From NCBI RefSeq assembly GCF_000378245.1, contig NZ_KB899516.1, forward strand, positions 1 to 52,584: 52,584 bases of DNA, read 5' to 3'. The notes beneath the pieces are model-generated. The model saw only the letters and a list, made by a program, of their open reading frames with translations. It made no database searches and was not told the DNA's origin. The first letter of the stretch is position 1. Each line of letters starts with the position of its first letter. The position numbers were made by a program, and so were the translations under genes. Below are positions 30,021 through 38,989 of this stretch, one piece after another. This DNA is from Aromatoleum toluclasticum ATCC 700605. Its GTDB lineage: Bacteria; Pseudomonadota; Gammaproteobacteria; Burkholderiales; Rhodocyclaceae.

Positions 30021-31091
30021 GTGACCCGCCTGCAGAACGACACTTTCCTGCGCGCCCTGCTGCGCCAGCCGACCGACTACACGCCGCTGTGGCTGATGCG
30101 TCAGGCGGGGCGCTACCTGCCCGAGTACTGCGAGACCCGCAAGCGCGCCGGCAGCTTCCTGAACCTGTGCAAGAGCCCGACGCTGGCCTGCGAGGTCACG
30201 CTGCAGCCGCTCGCGCGCTACGACCTCGACGCCGCGATCCTGTTCTCCGACATCCTCACCGTGCCGGACGCGATGGGCCTGGGCCTGTACTTCGCCGAAG
30301 GCGAGGGGCCGCGCTTCGAGCGCCCGCTGCGCGACGAGTGGGAGATCCGCAACCTCGCGATCCCCGATCCGCACGCCGAGCTGCAGTACGTGATGGACGC
30401 AGTCGCCGAGATCCGCCGCGCGCTCAATGGCAGCGTGCCGCTGATCGGCTTCTCCGGCAGCCCGTGGACGCTCGCCTGCTACATGGTCGAAGGCGGCTCG
30501 TCGGACGACTACCGCAAGGTCAAGGCGATGGCCTACTCGCGCCCCGACCTGCTGCACCACATCCTGTCGGTCACGGCCGATTCCGTCGTCGCCTACCTCA
30601 ATGCGCAGATCGAGTCCGGCGCGCAGGCCGCGATGGTGTTCGACTCCTGGGGCGGCGTGCTGTCGGAAGCGGCCTACCACGAGTTCTCGCTGCCCTACCT
30701 GAAGCGCGTCGTCGACGGCCTGATCAAGGAGCGTGACGGCGAGCGCGTGCCCAACATCGTGTTCACCAAGGGCGGCGGCCTGTGGGTCGAGAGCATCGCC
30801 GATATCGGCTGCGACGCCGTGGGCCTCGACTGGACCATGGACATCGGCCGCGCGCGCAAGCTCGTCGGCGACAAGGTCGCGCTGCAGGGCAACCTCGACC
30901 CCAACGTGCTGTTCGCGCCGCCCGAAGCCGTCGCGCGCGAAACGAAGCGCGTGCTCGATTCCTTCGGCAACCACCCCGGCCACGTCTTCAACCTCGGCCA
31001 CGGTATCTCGCAATTCACGCCGCCGGAATCGGTGTCCGTGCTGGTCGACACCGTGCACGAGCACAGCCGCAAGATCCGCGCCGGCGCCTGA
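30021..31091 (+). CDS. hemE: Uroporphyrinogen decarboxylase
   Basis: This enzyme converts uroporphyrinogen III to coproporphyrinogen III by four decarboxylations in haem synthesis. The 356-residue length is typical. The N-terminal signature [15 protein letters not shown] carries the conserved arginine, and the second signature [19 protein letters not shown] is intact. The start is the GTG at 30021, after TTGAGGA. The 219-bp upstream gap holds a GATAAT -10-like hexamer near 29970 and a small GC hairpin near 29880. A terminator follows at 31111. Confidence 0.98.
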   Translation: MTRLQNDTFLRALLRQPTDYTPLWLMRQAGRYLPEYCETRKRAGSFLNLCKSPTLACEVTLQPLARYDLDAAILFSDILTVPDAMGLGLYFAEGEGPRFERPLRDEWEIRNLAIPDPHAELQYVMDAVAEIRRALNGSVPLIGFSGSPWTLACYMVEGGSSDDYRKVKAMAYSRPDLLHHILSVTADSVVAYLNAQIESGAQAAMVFDSWGGVLSEAAYHEFSLPYLKRVVDGLIKERDGERVPNIVFTKGGGLWVESIADIGCDAVGLDWTMDIGRARKLVGDKVALQGNLDPNVLFAPPEAVARETKRVLDSFGNHPGHVFNLGHGISQFTPPESVSVLVDTVHEHSRKIRAGA

Positions 31092-31110
31092 GCGACCTGC
31101 GGCAGTACCT

Positions 31111-31157
31111 GAACCCCGGCCGGGACGCGCAGTGCGCACCCCGCCGGGGTTCCCTTT
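31111..31157 (+). terminator. Terminator after hemE
   Basis: GAACCCCGGC (31111-31120) pairs with GCCGGGGTTC (31143-31152) around a 22-nt loop and is followed by CCCTTTTC. It ends the hemE transcript before the AT-rich origin-like region. Confidence 0.7.
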
Positions 31158-31262
31158 TCAGGGTGCGAAATCGTCGCGACGGCACCGCACCGCTGCGGGC
31201 GTGCAGCCGGAGGTCGCCGTATCGCCCTTGTCAAGCGGAAAAAGATGCGTTGACCGCTTGAC

Positions 31263-31271
31263 TTATGCACA
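31263..31271 (+). promoter_or_regulatory. DnaA box
   Basis: TTATGCACA is a full match to the TTATNCACA consensus. Confidence 0.65.
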
Positions 31272-31438
31272 ACAGGCCTGGCTTGAAGCCAAATGCTGCA
31301 TGGAATTGGGGCTTATTCACCAAATATCATAAGTGATTGAAAATTAATGAATAAAATTTTGCCTACTGTTAAGGCAAAGTGACAGAAAGGCAGATGGGGC
31401 GCCGGGTTGACCGGGTTTCACCCACGCTATCAACAAAG

Positions 31439-31461
31439 TTATCCACAGGATTTGTGGACAA
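31439..31461. promoter_or_regulatory. Inverted pair of DnaA boxes
   Basis: TTATCCACA (31439-31447) and, after 5 bp, TGTGGACAA (31453-31461, the reverse complement of TTGTCCACA) face each other. Close inverted strong boxes beside an AT-rich tract are typical of bacterial origins. Confidence 0.7.
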
Positions 31462-31574
31462 GCCCCGTAAGGGTTTCGCGGCAAAGATTTACTCTCCGTT
31501 CCGCACAACGAATTTAACAATCATCCGTAAATATCTGATTTTTAAATAAAACACGCTAAAAGCACCAGATCCGA

Positions 31575-33746
31575 ATGCCCATCGTCCGCGTCGCGCTGCC
31601 CGTCCCGCTGCCGCAACTCTTTGATTATTCATCGCAAGACGCATGCGATGAGGATGTCGGCCGCTGCGTGCGGGTGCCCTTCGGACGGGGCGAAAAGAGC
31701 GGCCTGATCGTCGCGCTGGTCGCGGAATCCGAGGTCGAGCCCGCACGCCTCAAGACGGTGCGTCACATCCAGCGCGAGGTCGCCCCCCTGCCGGCGGACT
31801 GGCTGGACCTCGTCGCCTTCGTCGCGCGCTATTACCACGCGCCGCTCGGCGAAGTGGTGGCGCTCGCGCTGCCGCCCGGCCTGCGCCGCGCCGATGCGGT
31901 GAGCGACCGCGAGAGCGATCCCCTGGTGGACCTGAGCGAGGCAGGGCACGCGGCGCTGGCGGAGGCACGCCGGGCGAGCCGGGCGCTGGCCCTGCTCGGC
32001 GAGCTGCGCGCGGCCGGCGTGATCCGCCGCAGCGCCGCGCGCGAGCTGCCGGCCGGCGCGGCGCTCGCCGACGCGATGAAGCGCGGCTGGGTCGTCGCGG
32101 TGCGCGGCGCGGACCCGGCGATGCCGGCGGCGAACCGTCCCGAGCTCACCGACGAGCAGCGCGCCGCGGTCGAGGCGGTCTCGGCGGCGCCCGAAGGCTT
32201 CGCGCCCTGGCTGCTGCAGGGCGTCACCGGCAGCGGCAAGACCGAGGTGTATCTGCGTCTGGCCGAGCGTGCGCTCGCCGCCGGGCAGCAGGTGCTGATG
32301 CTGGTGCCCGAGATCGCGCTCACGCCGCAGCTCGAATCGCGTGTCGCGAACCGCTTCCCCGCCGCCTGCGTGGTGAGCCTGCATTCGGCGCTCGCCGAAG
32401 GGGCGCGCTCGCGCGGCTTCGTGCAGGCGCTCGAAGGCCGCGCCGACATCGTTCTGGGCACGCGCCTGTCGGTGTTCGCGCCGCTGCCGCGCCTTGGCCT
32501 GATCCTGGTCGACGAGGAGCACGACGCGTCCTACAAGCAGCAGGAAGGCGTGCGCTACTCGGCGCGCGACGTCGCGGTATGGCGTGCGCACCAGCGCAAG
32601 GTGCCGGTGGTGCTCGGTTCCGCGACGCCTTCGCTGGAGAGCTGGCAGCATGCGCGCCACGCGCGCTACCGCAGCCTGCGCCTCGACGCGCGCGCGCTTG
32701 CGAGCACGCTGCCGGCGGTGCGCCGCATCGACATACGGCGCATGAAGCTCGACGAGGGCCTCAGCCCGCAGCTCAAGACCGCGATCGGCGAACGGCTCGC
32801 GCGCGGCGAGCAGAGCCTGGTCTTCCTCAACCGCCGCGGCTACGCGCCGGTGCTGTCCTGCCCCGCCTGCGGCTGGGTGAGCCAATGCCCGCATTGCTCG
32901 GCCAACCTCGTCGTGCATCTCGCGGACCGCCGCCTGCGCTGCCACCACTGCGGCTGCGACACCGAAGTGCCGCACCACTGCCCGGTGTGCAACAACCAGG
33001 ACATCCAGCCCTTCGGCCGCGGCACGCAGCGCGTCGAGGCACGCCTCGCCGAGCTCTTCCCGGAAGCGCGCGTGCTGCGCGTCGACCGCGACTCGGCGCG
33101 CACGCGCAGCCAGTGGGAAAGCCTGCTCGCGCAGATCGCCAGCGGCGAGGCCGACATCCTCGTCGGCACGCAGATGATGGCCAAGGGGCACGACTTCCCC
33201 CAGCTCACGCTGGTCGGCGTGATCGGCGCCGACGCCTCGCTGCACGCGGCGGACTTCCGCGCGCCCGAGCGCCTGTTCCAGCAGCTGATGCAGGTCGGCG
33301 GGCGGGCGGGGCGCGCGCACCTGCCGGGCGAGGTGCTGGTGCAGACCGAGTACCCCGATCATCCGCTGTACCGCTGCCTCGTGAAGCACGACTTCGACGC
33401 CTTCGCCGCGAGCGCGCTGGACGAGCGCCGCGCCGCGGGTTTCCCGCCCTTCACCTTCCAGGCGATGCTGCGCGCCGACGCGCCGATGCTCGACGACGCG
33501 ATGCAGTTCCTCGCCCACGCGCGCCGCCTCGCGCAGGAGATGGCGCCCGCGGGCCTGCGGGTGTTCGATGCGGTGCCGATGCGCCTCACGCGCCTCGCGC
33601 GGCGCGAACGCGCCCAGCTGCTGGTCGAGGCCGACGAGCGCGCGCCGTTGCAGGGCTTCATCGGCGCCTGGATCGAGGTGCTGCGCGCGCAACGCACGTC
33701 GCGCGAGCTGCGCTGGCAACTGGACGTCGATCCGCTGGAGGTGTGA
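31575..33746 (+). CDS. priA: Primosomal protein N' (replication restart helicase PriA)
   Basis: This superfamily 2 helicase reloads the replisome at stalled forks. The 723-residue protein has the N-terminal 3'-DNA-binding domain (RVALPVPLPQLFDY start) and Walker A GVTGSGKTEVYL (about 217). The DEEH box is in ILVDEEHDASYKQQEG. A zinc-binding region with paired CxxC motifs follows (CPACGWVSQCPHC, CHHCGCDTEVPHHCPVC), and the helicase C-terminal motifs include LVGTQMMAKGHDFP and QVGGRAGR. The ATG at 31575 directly follows the origin-like region. No terminator is evident before the hydrogenase-maturation genes. Confidence 0.97.
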   Translation: MPIVRVALPVPLPQLFDYSSQDACDEDVGRCVRVPFGRGEKSGLIVALVAESEVEPARLKTVRHIQREVAPLPADWLDLVAFVARYYHAPLGEVVALALPPGLRRADAVSDRESDPLVDLSEAGHAALAEARRASRALALLGELRAAGVIRRSAARELPAGAALADAMKRGWVVAVRGADPAMPAANRPELTDEQRAAVEAVSAAPEGFAPWLLQGVTGSGKTEVYLRLAERALAAGQQVLMLVPEIALTPQLESRVANRFPAACVVSLHSALAEGARSRGFVQALEGRADIVLGTRLSVFAPLPRLGLILVDEEHDASYKQQEGVRYSARDVAVWRAHQRKVPVVLGSATPSLESWQHARHARYRSLRLDARALASTLPAVRRIDIRRMKLDEGLSPQLKTAIGERLARGEQSLVFLNRRGYAPVLSCPACGWVSQCPHCSANLVVHLADRRLRCHHCGCDTEVPHHCPVCNNQDIQPFGRGTQRVEARLAELFPEARVLRVDRDSARTRSQWESLLAQIASGEADILVGTQMMAKGHDFPQLTLVGVIGADASLHAADFRAPERLFQQLMQVGGRAGRAHLPGEVLVQTEYPDHPLYRCLVKHDFDAFAASALDERRAAGFPPFTFQAMLRADAPMLDDAMQFLAHARRLAQEMAPAGLRVFDAVPMRLTRLARRERAQLLVEADERAPLQGFIGAWIEVLRAQRTSRELRWQLDVDPLEV

Positions 33747-33872
33747 GAGGCGGCGCACGAGGCTTCCGTGCCCGGGCGTCTGCGCCTATCATCGCCCGGA
33801 TCCTGTTCCGGCGCAGCTGCGGCCGGCCTGAACGCACTCGCCGTCACGGATCGGGCGACGCAAGGAGAAGGC

Positions 33873-33941
33873 ATGGTTCACGGAAGGCTGCCCTTAGCCG
33901 CGATCGGCGCGGCGATGCCCGCTCGCGCAGGCCTGGCATGA
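33873..33941 (+). CDS. 22-codon ORF coupled to hupK/hoxV
   Basis: This very small frame, MVHGRLPLAAIGAAMPARA plus three residues, starts at an ATG with a strong AAGGAGAA site. Its TGA overlaps the ATG of the next gene. The ribosome site is better than that of the following gene, so it may be a leader that feeds translation into hupK. It could equally be the remnant of a longer upstream hox gene removed by deletion. The peptide resembles nothing I recognise. Confidence 0.35.
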   Translation: MVHGRLPLAAIGAAMPARAGLA

Positions 33942-35059
33942 GGCCCGACGGGAAGTTGCGCCTGCGCGTGATCCGCGATGGCCGCCGCATCAGTGGCGTG
34001 CGGGTGGACAACGCCCGGCCGCAGGTCGCATCGGCGCTCGTGGGCCGCAGTGTCGATGAAGCGCTCGCGCTTATCCCGACGCTCTTCGACCGGTGCGTGC
34101 GCGCGCAGGGCATCGCGGCGACCGCGGCCTGCGTCGCGGCCGGGGCGCCGAATCTCGTCCGCGCCGAAGCGTGGGCCGAGGAACGCACGCTCGCGACCGA
34201 ATGCGTGCAGGAGCACCTCGGGCGCCTGATGCTCGAATGGCCGGCCCTGTTCGGCCATCCGCCACGCAGCGAGCGCTTCGCCGAACTGGATCGCTGCCTG
34301 GCGAAACTCGACGACGCGCGCGCCGCCTACGAACTGGGCGGCGACCTGCTCGACCTCGTCGTCGTCGAACTCCTCACCGGCTTCTTTCGTGCGGCCCGCG
34401 AACCCAGCGGCCTGCGCGAATTCGTCGAACGCGCGCGGCGCGGCGGTTCGGTCGGCGCCGCGCTCGCGGACCTGATCGAGATGGGTTCCTCGACGCCCGA
34501 GGGCGAGGCCGTGCCGCTGCTGCCGGCGCTCGCCGCGGGTGCGTGGGCGCGCGAACTGGGCGGCGTGCCGTCGGCCGCGTTCTGCGCCGCGCCCGTGCTG
34601 TTCGGCCGTGCGCACGAGACGGGCGTGCTCGCGCGCCATGCCGGCTCGATGATGGTGCACAACCTCCTCGCACACCGCCACCGCATCGCCGCGCGGTTGT
34701 TCGCGCGCGTGGTCGACCTGTCGGACTGCGCGAGCCGCCTGCGCCATCCGCTCGCGTCCGACATGCCGGTGCTGGTCGATGCCGCGCCGCTGGGCGAAAA
34801 CGCCGGCCTGGCCTGCGTCGAGACCGCGCGCGGGCTGCTGATGCACGCGGTGCGCCTCGACGGGGATCGCATCGCCGAGTACGCGATCATCGCGCCGACC
34901 GAGTGGAACTTCCACGCCGACGGCCCGTTCGTGCGCGAAGGCTGCGGCTGGGAGGCGGACTCGGACGAGGCCGCGCTGCTGCGCCTGAGGGCGCTCGCGC
35001 TGTCGCTGGACCCGTGCGCCGACTACGAGATCGCGTTCGAGGATTTGCCCGGTGCATGA
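33938..35059 (+). CDS. hoxV: Hydrogenase expression/formation protein HupK/HoxV
   Basis: This 373-residue homologue of the NiFe-hydrogenase large subunit is believed to act as a scaffold during assembly of the Fe(CN)2CO unit. The large-subunit fold is suggested by ALIPTLFDRCVRAQG at the usual first metal-ligand position. Near the C-terminus, LDPCADYEIAFED keeps the DPC of the large subunit but lacks the second cysteine and histidine of DPCxxCxxH. It therefore cannot hold a complete active site and is not a catalytic subunit. The ATG at 33938 overlaps a short upstream frame. hypA overlaps its 3' end by 8 bp. Confidence 0.85.
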   Translation: MRPDGKLRLRVIRDGRRISGVRVDNARPQVASALVGRSVDEALALIPTLFDRCVRAQGIAATAACVAAGAPNLVRAEAWAEERTLATECVQEHLGRLMLEWPALFGHPPRSERFAELDRCLAKLDDARAAYELGGDLLDLVVVELLTGFFRAAREPSGLREFVERARRGGSVGAALADLIEMGSSTPEGEAVPLLPALAAGAWARELGGVPSAAFCAAPVLFGRAHETGVLARHAGSMMVHNLLAHRHRIAARLFARVVDLSDCASRLRHPLASDMPVLVDAAPLGENAGLACVETARGLLMHAVRLDGDRIAEYAIIAPTEWNFHADGPFVREGCGWEADSDEAALLRLRALALSLDPCADYEIAFEDLPGA

Positions 35060-35393
35060 GATGTCGCTCGCCGAGAGCGTGCGCGGCATCGTCGAGGACG
35101 CCGCGCACGCGCAGGGGGCGAAGCGCGTGAAGACCGTGGTGCTGGAGATCGGGGAGCTGTCCTCGGTGGAGGCCGAGGCGCTGCGTTTCTGCCTCGACGT
35201 GGTGCTGCGCGATTCGATTGCGGACGGGGCGGCGCTCGAAATCGACGCGGTGCCCGGGACGGGCTGGTGCCTCGCCTGCGACCGCAGCGTGCCGCTCGCG
35301 CAGCGCTACGACGCGTGTCCCGAGTGCGGTGCTTACCAGGTCAGGCCGACCGGCGGAATGGAGATGCACGTCAAGGAAATCGAGGTCGAGTGA
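35052..35393 (+). CDS. hypA: Hydrogenase nickel-incorporation protein HypA
   Basis: This 113-residue nickel metallochaperone works with HypB to insert Ni into the hydrogenase large subunit. The N-terminal MHEMSLAES includes the Ni-binding His2 and Glu3. The zinc site is formed by two CxxC pairs (WCLACDRS and ACPECGAYQ, residues about 76-96). The start is a GTG at 35052, the only one that places His at position 2, and it overlaps hoxV. A REP-like palindrome separates it from hypB. Confidence 0.97.
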   Translation: MHEMSLAESVRGIVEDAAHAQGAKRVKTVVLEIGELSSVEAEALRFCLDVVLRDSIADGAALEIDAVPGTGWCLACDRSVPLAQRYDACPECGAYQVRPTGGMEMHVKEIEVE

Positions 35394-35404
35394 AGTAGAA
35401 ATAT

Positions 35405-35497
35405 TGGGCGGGAGGAGCGCATCCCGCCATGCGGCGGTGGAGCGGCCTCCGACGGAGGGATTGGCGGGATAGGCCTTCGGCCCCTCCCGCCCTACGG
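35405..35497. repeat. REP-like palindrome B (hypA-hypB gap)
   Basis: GGGCGGGAGGAGC (35406-35418) faces CCTCCCGCCCTACGG (35483-35497) in the 136-bp hypA-hypB space. It is a diverged copy of elements A and C. A folded transcript here could set the ratio of upstream to downstream hyp expression. Confidence 0.75.
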
Positions 35498-35529
35498 TTC
35501 GTGCAGGAAACGAGAGGACGGAGCAGGGC

Positions 35530-36441
35530 ATGTGCACGGTATGTGGTTGCGGTGCAGGCGAAGTGAACATCGGCGGTGCGGGGTTTTCGACGCGCGCGCG
35601 CCCGAAGCAGGGTGCGACGCGCGGGTGGAAGGCGGTCGCGGGGCAAGCGTCCGCGCCGGACGCGAGTCCAGCCGAATCCGAACACATCCACGCCGTCGAC
35701 CACCACCTGCACTTCGGTGCCGGCCCCGCGCATGCGCACGCCCCCGGCCTCACGCAATCGCAGATGGTGAAGATCGAGCGCGACATCCTCGGCAAGAATG
35801 ACGCCCGTGCGGGCGAGAACCGGCGGGCGCTCGCCGCGCGCGGCATCTTCGCGCTGAACCTCGTGTCCAGCCCAGGCTCGGGCAAGACGACGCTGCTCGT
35901 GCGCACGCTGCGTGAGCTCGCCGGCCGCATTCCCGCGGCGGTGATCGAAGGCGACCAGCAGACCGAATTCGATGCCGAGCGCATCCGCGCGACCGGCGTG
36001 CCGGCGCTGCAGATCAACACCGGCAAGGGTTGCCATCTGGATGCCGACATGGTCGCGCGCGCGCTCGCGGAGCTGCAGCTCGCCGACGACAGCCTGCTGC
36101 TGATCGAGAACGTCGGCAACCTCGTGTGCCCGGCGGCCTTCGATCTCGGCGAGGCGCACAAGGTCGCGATCCTGTCGGTGACCGAGGGCGAGGACAAGCC
36201 CTTGAAGTACCCAGACATGTTCGCCGCGGCCGACCTGATGCTGCTGAACAAGGTCGACCTGCTGCCGTATCTCTCCTTCGACGTCGAGCGCGCGATCGCC
36301 TACGCGCGCCGTGTGAATCCGGCGATCGAAGTGATCCGGACCTCGGCGACCAGCGGCGAGGGCATCGCGGAATGGCTCGCGTGGCTGGAGCGGGGGATGG
36401 CGAAGGCGCGGGCCGCTCGCCGGACGGCCTGCCCGGGCTGA
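35530..36441 (+). CDS. hypB: Hydrogenase nickel-incorporation GTPase HypB
   Basis: This 303-residue GTPase powers nickel delivery. The high-affinity N-terminal nickel motif CTVCGCG is present. A His-containing stretch ([18 protein letters not shown], about 56-73) may store metal. The G domain has G1 [11 protein letters not shown] (about 115), the metal-site cysteine in [16 protein letters not shown], and NKVDLLPY for guanine specificity. The ATG at 35530 follows GGACGGAGCAGG. hypF starts 5 bp after its stop. Confidence 0.97.
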   Translation: MCTVCGCGAGEVNIGGAGFSTRARPKQGATRGWKAVAGQASAPDASPAESEHIHAVDHHLHFGAGPAHAHAPGLTQSQMVKIERDILGKNDARAGENRRALAARGIFALNLVSSPGSGKTTLLVRTLRELAGRIPAAVIEGDQQTEFDAERIRATGVPALQINTGKGCHLDADMVARALAELQLADDSLLLIENVGNLVCPAAFDLGEAHKVAILSVTEGEDKPLKYPDMFAAADLMLLNKVDLLPYLSFDVERAIAYARRVNPAIEVIRTSATSGEGIAEWLAWLERGMAKARAARRTACPG

Positions 36442-36446
36442 CTCCC

Positions 36447-37580
36447 ATGAATGCTGCCGACCTCCCGCCTTTCGCCGCGTCGGTCCCGCTCGCGCTCGAC
36501 GGCCCGCCGGTGCTCGCCTTCGGCGCGTGGTTCAAGAACGCGCTGTGCCGCGTGCAGGACGGCGTCGCGCTGATGGGCGACACGGTCGGCGACCTCGACA
36601 GCCCCGAAGCCTGCGCCCGCATGGACGCGCTGGCCGACGCGCTGCTCGCATCCGGCCCGCCCGCCGCCGTCGCGCACGACCTGCACCCCGACTTCCATTC
36701 CAGCCGCCGCGCCGTGGAGCTGGCGGATCGCTTGGGCGTGCCGGCGATCGCCGTGCAGCACCATCACGCGCACGTCGCCGCGGTGCTGGCGGAGCACGGG
36801 CACCGCGGCCCGGCCTTGGGCCTAGCCCTCGACGGTGTCGGCCTGGGCACGGACGGCACGGCCTGGGGCGGGGAATTGCTGCGGGTCGAGGGCGCGTCCT
36901 TCGAGCGCCTCGGCCACCTCGCGCCGCTGCCGCTGGCCGGCGGCGACCGCGCCGCGCGCGAACCGTGGCGCATGGCGGCGGCCGTGCTGCACCGCCTCGG
37001 CCGCGCCGACGAGATCGCGACGCGCTTCGCCGCGCAGCCGGCCGCGCCCATGCTTGCACAACTGCTGAATCGCGCCGCGCTGTGTCCGCCGACCTCCAGC
37101 CTCGGTCGCGTGTTCGACGCCGCGGCGGGGCTGCTGGGCCTGTGCCCGGTGATGCGCGTCGAGGCGGAGGCGGCGATCGCGCTGGAGCACGCGGCGGCCG
37201 AATATCTCGATCGAATCGGCGAACTTCCCGCCGAGCCCGCCGGCTGGACGATGGATGGGGCAGGGCGCCTCGACCTGCTGCCCCTCCTCGCCTCGCTCGC
37301 CGACGAGCCTGACCTTGCCCGCGGCGCCGCGCGCTTCCACATCACGCTCGCCGCCGCGCTGGACGAATGGGTCGCCCGCGCAGTCGCGGACAACGGCCTC
37401 GACGTCGTCGCGCTGTCCGGCGGCTGCCTGCACAACCGCATCCTGTCGCAGCGCCTCGCCGCCCGCCTGCGCGCGCGCGGCCTCACCGTGCTCGAAGCGC
37501 AGCGCCTGTCGCCCGGCGACGCCGGCCTCGCGCTCGGCCAAGTGTGGGTGGCGCTACACCATCTGAATCACGGAATCTGA
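36447..37580 (+). CDS. hypF: Short HypF (carbamoyltransferase domain only)
   Basis: HypF makes the cyanide ligands of NiFe hydrogenase from carbamoyl phosphate, handing the carbamoyl group to HypE. This product is only 377 residues, against about 750 for full HypF. It contains the Kae1-like carbamoyltransferase half, with metal ligands in AVQHHHAHVAAVLAEHG (about 110) and the nucleotide site LDGVGLGTDGTAWGGEL (about 131). ALSGGCLHNRIL lies near 320. The acylphosphatase, zinc-finger and YrdC-like domains are absent. The same short form (HypF1) is known in Ralstonia, so this need not be a broken gene. Confidence 0.93.
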   Translation: MNAADLPPFAASVPLALDGPPVLAFGAWFKNALCRVQDGVALMGDTVGDLDSPEACARMDALADALLASGPPAAVAHDLHPDFHSSRRAVELADRLGVPAIAVQHHHAHVAAVLAEHGHRGPALGLALDGVGLGTDGTAWGGELLRVEGASFERLGHLAPLPLAGGDRAAREPWRMAAAVLHRLGRADEIATRFAAQPAAPMLAQLLNRAALCPPTSSLGRVFDAAAGLLGLCPVMRVEAEAAIALEHAAAEYLDRIGELPAEPAGWTMDGAGRLDLLPLLASLADEPDLARGAARFHITLAAALDEWVARAVADNGLDVVALSGGCLHNRILSQRLAARLRARGLTVLEAQRLSPGDAGLALGQVWVALHHLNHGI

Positions 37581-37583
37581 CCC

Positions 37584-37841
37584 ATGTGCCTCGCCATCCC
37601 CGCCCGCATCGTCGAACTGCTCCCCGGAGACGCCTGTCGCGTCGACCTCGGCGGCGTGCGCAAGGAGATCTCGCTCGCGCTGGTCGACGGGGCCGAGGTC
37701 GGCGACTACGTGATCGTGCATGTCGGCTACGCGCTGGCGAAACTCGACGAGGAGGAAGCCGAGCAGACGCTCGCGCTCTTCGCCGAAGCGGGCCTCGGCG
37801 GGGCCGCGCTTGCCGCTGCGACGGAAGAAGACGCCGCGTGA
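37584..37841 (+). CDS. hypC: Hydrogenase assembly chaperone HypC
   Basis: This 85-residue chaperone binds HypD and the large-subunit precursor and carries the iron-dicyano-carbonyl unit. [12 protein letters not shown] exposes the essential cysteine after Met removal, and the middle [16 protein letters not shown]...[12 protein letters not shown] is typical. It begins 3 bp after hypF and overlaps hypD by 4 bp. The C-terminus is slightly extended by an Ala-rich tail. Confidence 0.97.
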   Translation: MCLAIPARIVELLPGDACRVDLGGVRKEISLALVDGAEVGDYVIVHVGYALAKLDEEEAEQTLALFAEAGLGGAALAAATEEDAA

Positions 37842-38989
37842 AATACGTCGACGAATTCCGCGACGGCGCGCTCGCCGCGAAACTCGCCGACGCCATCGCG
37901 CGCGAGGCCGATTCCGGCCGCGACTACGCCTTCATGGAATTCTGCGGCGGCCACACGCACGCGATCTCGCGCTACGGCGTCACGGATTTGTTGCCCGCCA
38001 ACGTGCGCATGATCCACGGCCCCGGCTGCCCGGTGTGCGTGCTGCCTATCGGCCGCATCGACATGGCGATCCGCCTCGCGCTCTCCCGTCCCGACGTGAC
38101 GATCTGCACCTATGGCGACTGCCTGCGCGTGCCGGCCTCCGACGGCCTGTCGCTCTTGAAGGCCAAGGCGCGCGGCGCCGACATCCGCATGGTGTATTCC
38201 GCGGCCGACGCGCTCGCGCTGGCGCAGAAGCTCCCCGCGCGTGAAGTCGTGTTCTTCGCGATCGGCTTCGAGACCACGACCCCGCCCACTGCGCTGGTGC
38301 TGCGCCAGGCGCAGGCGCTCGGGCTCGCGAACTTCAGCGTGCTGTGCAACCACGTGCTCACGCCGTCCGCGATCCTGACGATCCTCGAATCGCCCGAAGT
38401 GCGCGAGCTTGGCACCGTGCCGCTGGACGGCTTCATCGGCCCCGCGCATGTCTCGACCATCATCGGCAGCCGCCCCTACGCCTTCTTCGCCGAGGAATAC
38501 CGCAAACCGGTCGTGATCGCCGGCTTCGAGCCGCTCGACGTGATGCAGGCGATCCGCATGCTGGTCCGGCAGGTGAACGAAGGCCGCGCCGAGGTCGAGA
38601 ACGAGTTCACGCGCGCCGTCACCGAGGACGGCAACCTCAAGGCGCAGGCGCTGGTGTCCGAAGTCTTCGAGCTGCGCCGCAGCTTCGAATGGCGCGGACT
38701 GCGCGAAGTGCCGTATTCGGCGCTGAAGATCCGCGCGCCCTTCGCCGCGTGGGATGCCGAGGCGAAATTCGGCCTGGAATTCGTCTCCGTCCCCGACCAC
38801 CGCGCCTGCGAATGCGGCGCGATCCTGCGCGGCGTGAAGACGCCCATCGACTGCAAGCTGTTCGGCACCGCATGCACGCCCGAGAACCCGATGGGCTCGT
38901 GCATGGTGTCGTCCGAAGGCGCCTGCGCGGCGCACTACAACTACGGGCGCTTCCGGGACGTCCCGGTCGTCGCCGGGACCGCCTCATGA
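37838..38989 (+). CDS. hypD: Hydrogenase maturation protein HypD
   Basis: This 383-residue iron-sulfur protein is the scaffold on which Fe, CN and CO are assembled with HypC. Conserved cysteine motifs are FCGGHTHAI (about 35), GPGCPVCV (about 62) and the C-terminal 4Fe-4S ligands in [19 protein letters not shown] and [21 protein letters not shown] near the middle is also typical. The start is the GTG at 37838 overlapping the hypC stop. The stop overlaps the hypE ATG, so hypC-hypD-hypE are translationally coupled. Confidence 0.97.
   Translation: MKYVDEFRDGALAAKLADAIAREADSGRDYAFMEFCGGHTHAISRYGVTDLLPANVRMIHGPGCPVCVLPIGRIDMAIRLALSRPDVTICTYGDCLRVPASDGLSLLKAKARGADIRMVYSAADALALAQKLPAREVVFFAIGFETTTPPTALVLRQAQALGLANFSVLCNHVLTPSAILTILESPEVRELGTVPLDGFIGPAHVSTIIGSRPYAFFAEEYRKPVVIAGFEPLDVMQAIRMLVRQVNEGRAEVENEFTRAVTEDGNLKAQALVSEVFELRRSFEWRGLREVPYSALKIRAPFAAWDAEAKFGLEFVSVPDHRACECGAILRGVKTPIDCKLFGTACTPENPMGSCMVSSEGACAAHYNYGRFRDVPVVAGTAS

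Larger units (their letters stand above)
31261..31574. other. oriC: Candidate replication origin (oriC) region
   Basis: This gene-free stretch between hemE and priA is much richer in A+T than its surroundings. It holds four DnaA-box matches: TTATGCACA at 31263, TTATTCACC at 31313 (8 of 9 to TTATNCACA), TTATCCACA at 31439 and an inverted TTGTCCACA at 31453-31461. AT-rich tracts flank the boxes at about 31321-31370 and 31510-31560, the second lying next to the inverted pair as a DNA-unwinding element would. The dnaA-rpmH gap has only one perfect box. Gene orientation around dnaA argues for that other site, so the call is a candidate. Confidence 0.5.

Noticed and set aside
33747-33937. Search for a sigma-54 (-24/-12) promoter before the hydrogenase-maturation genes
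   Set aside because: No TGGCAC-N5-TTGC match with the right spacing is present in the gap after priA.
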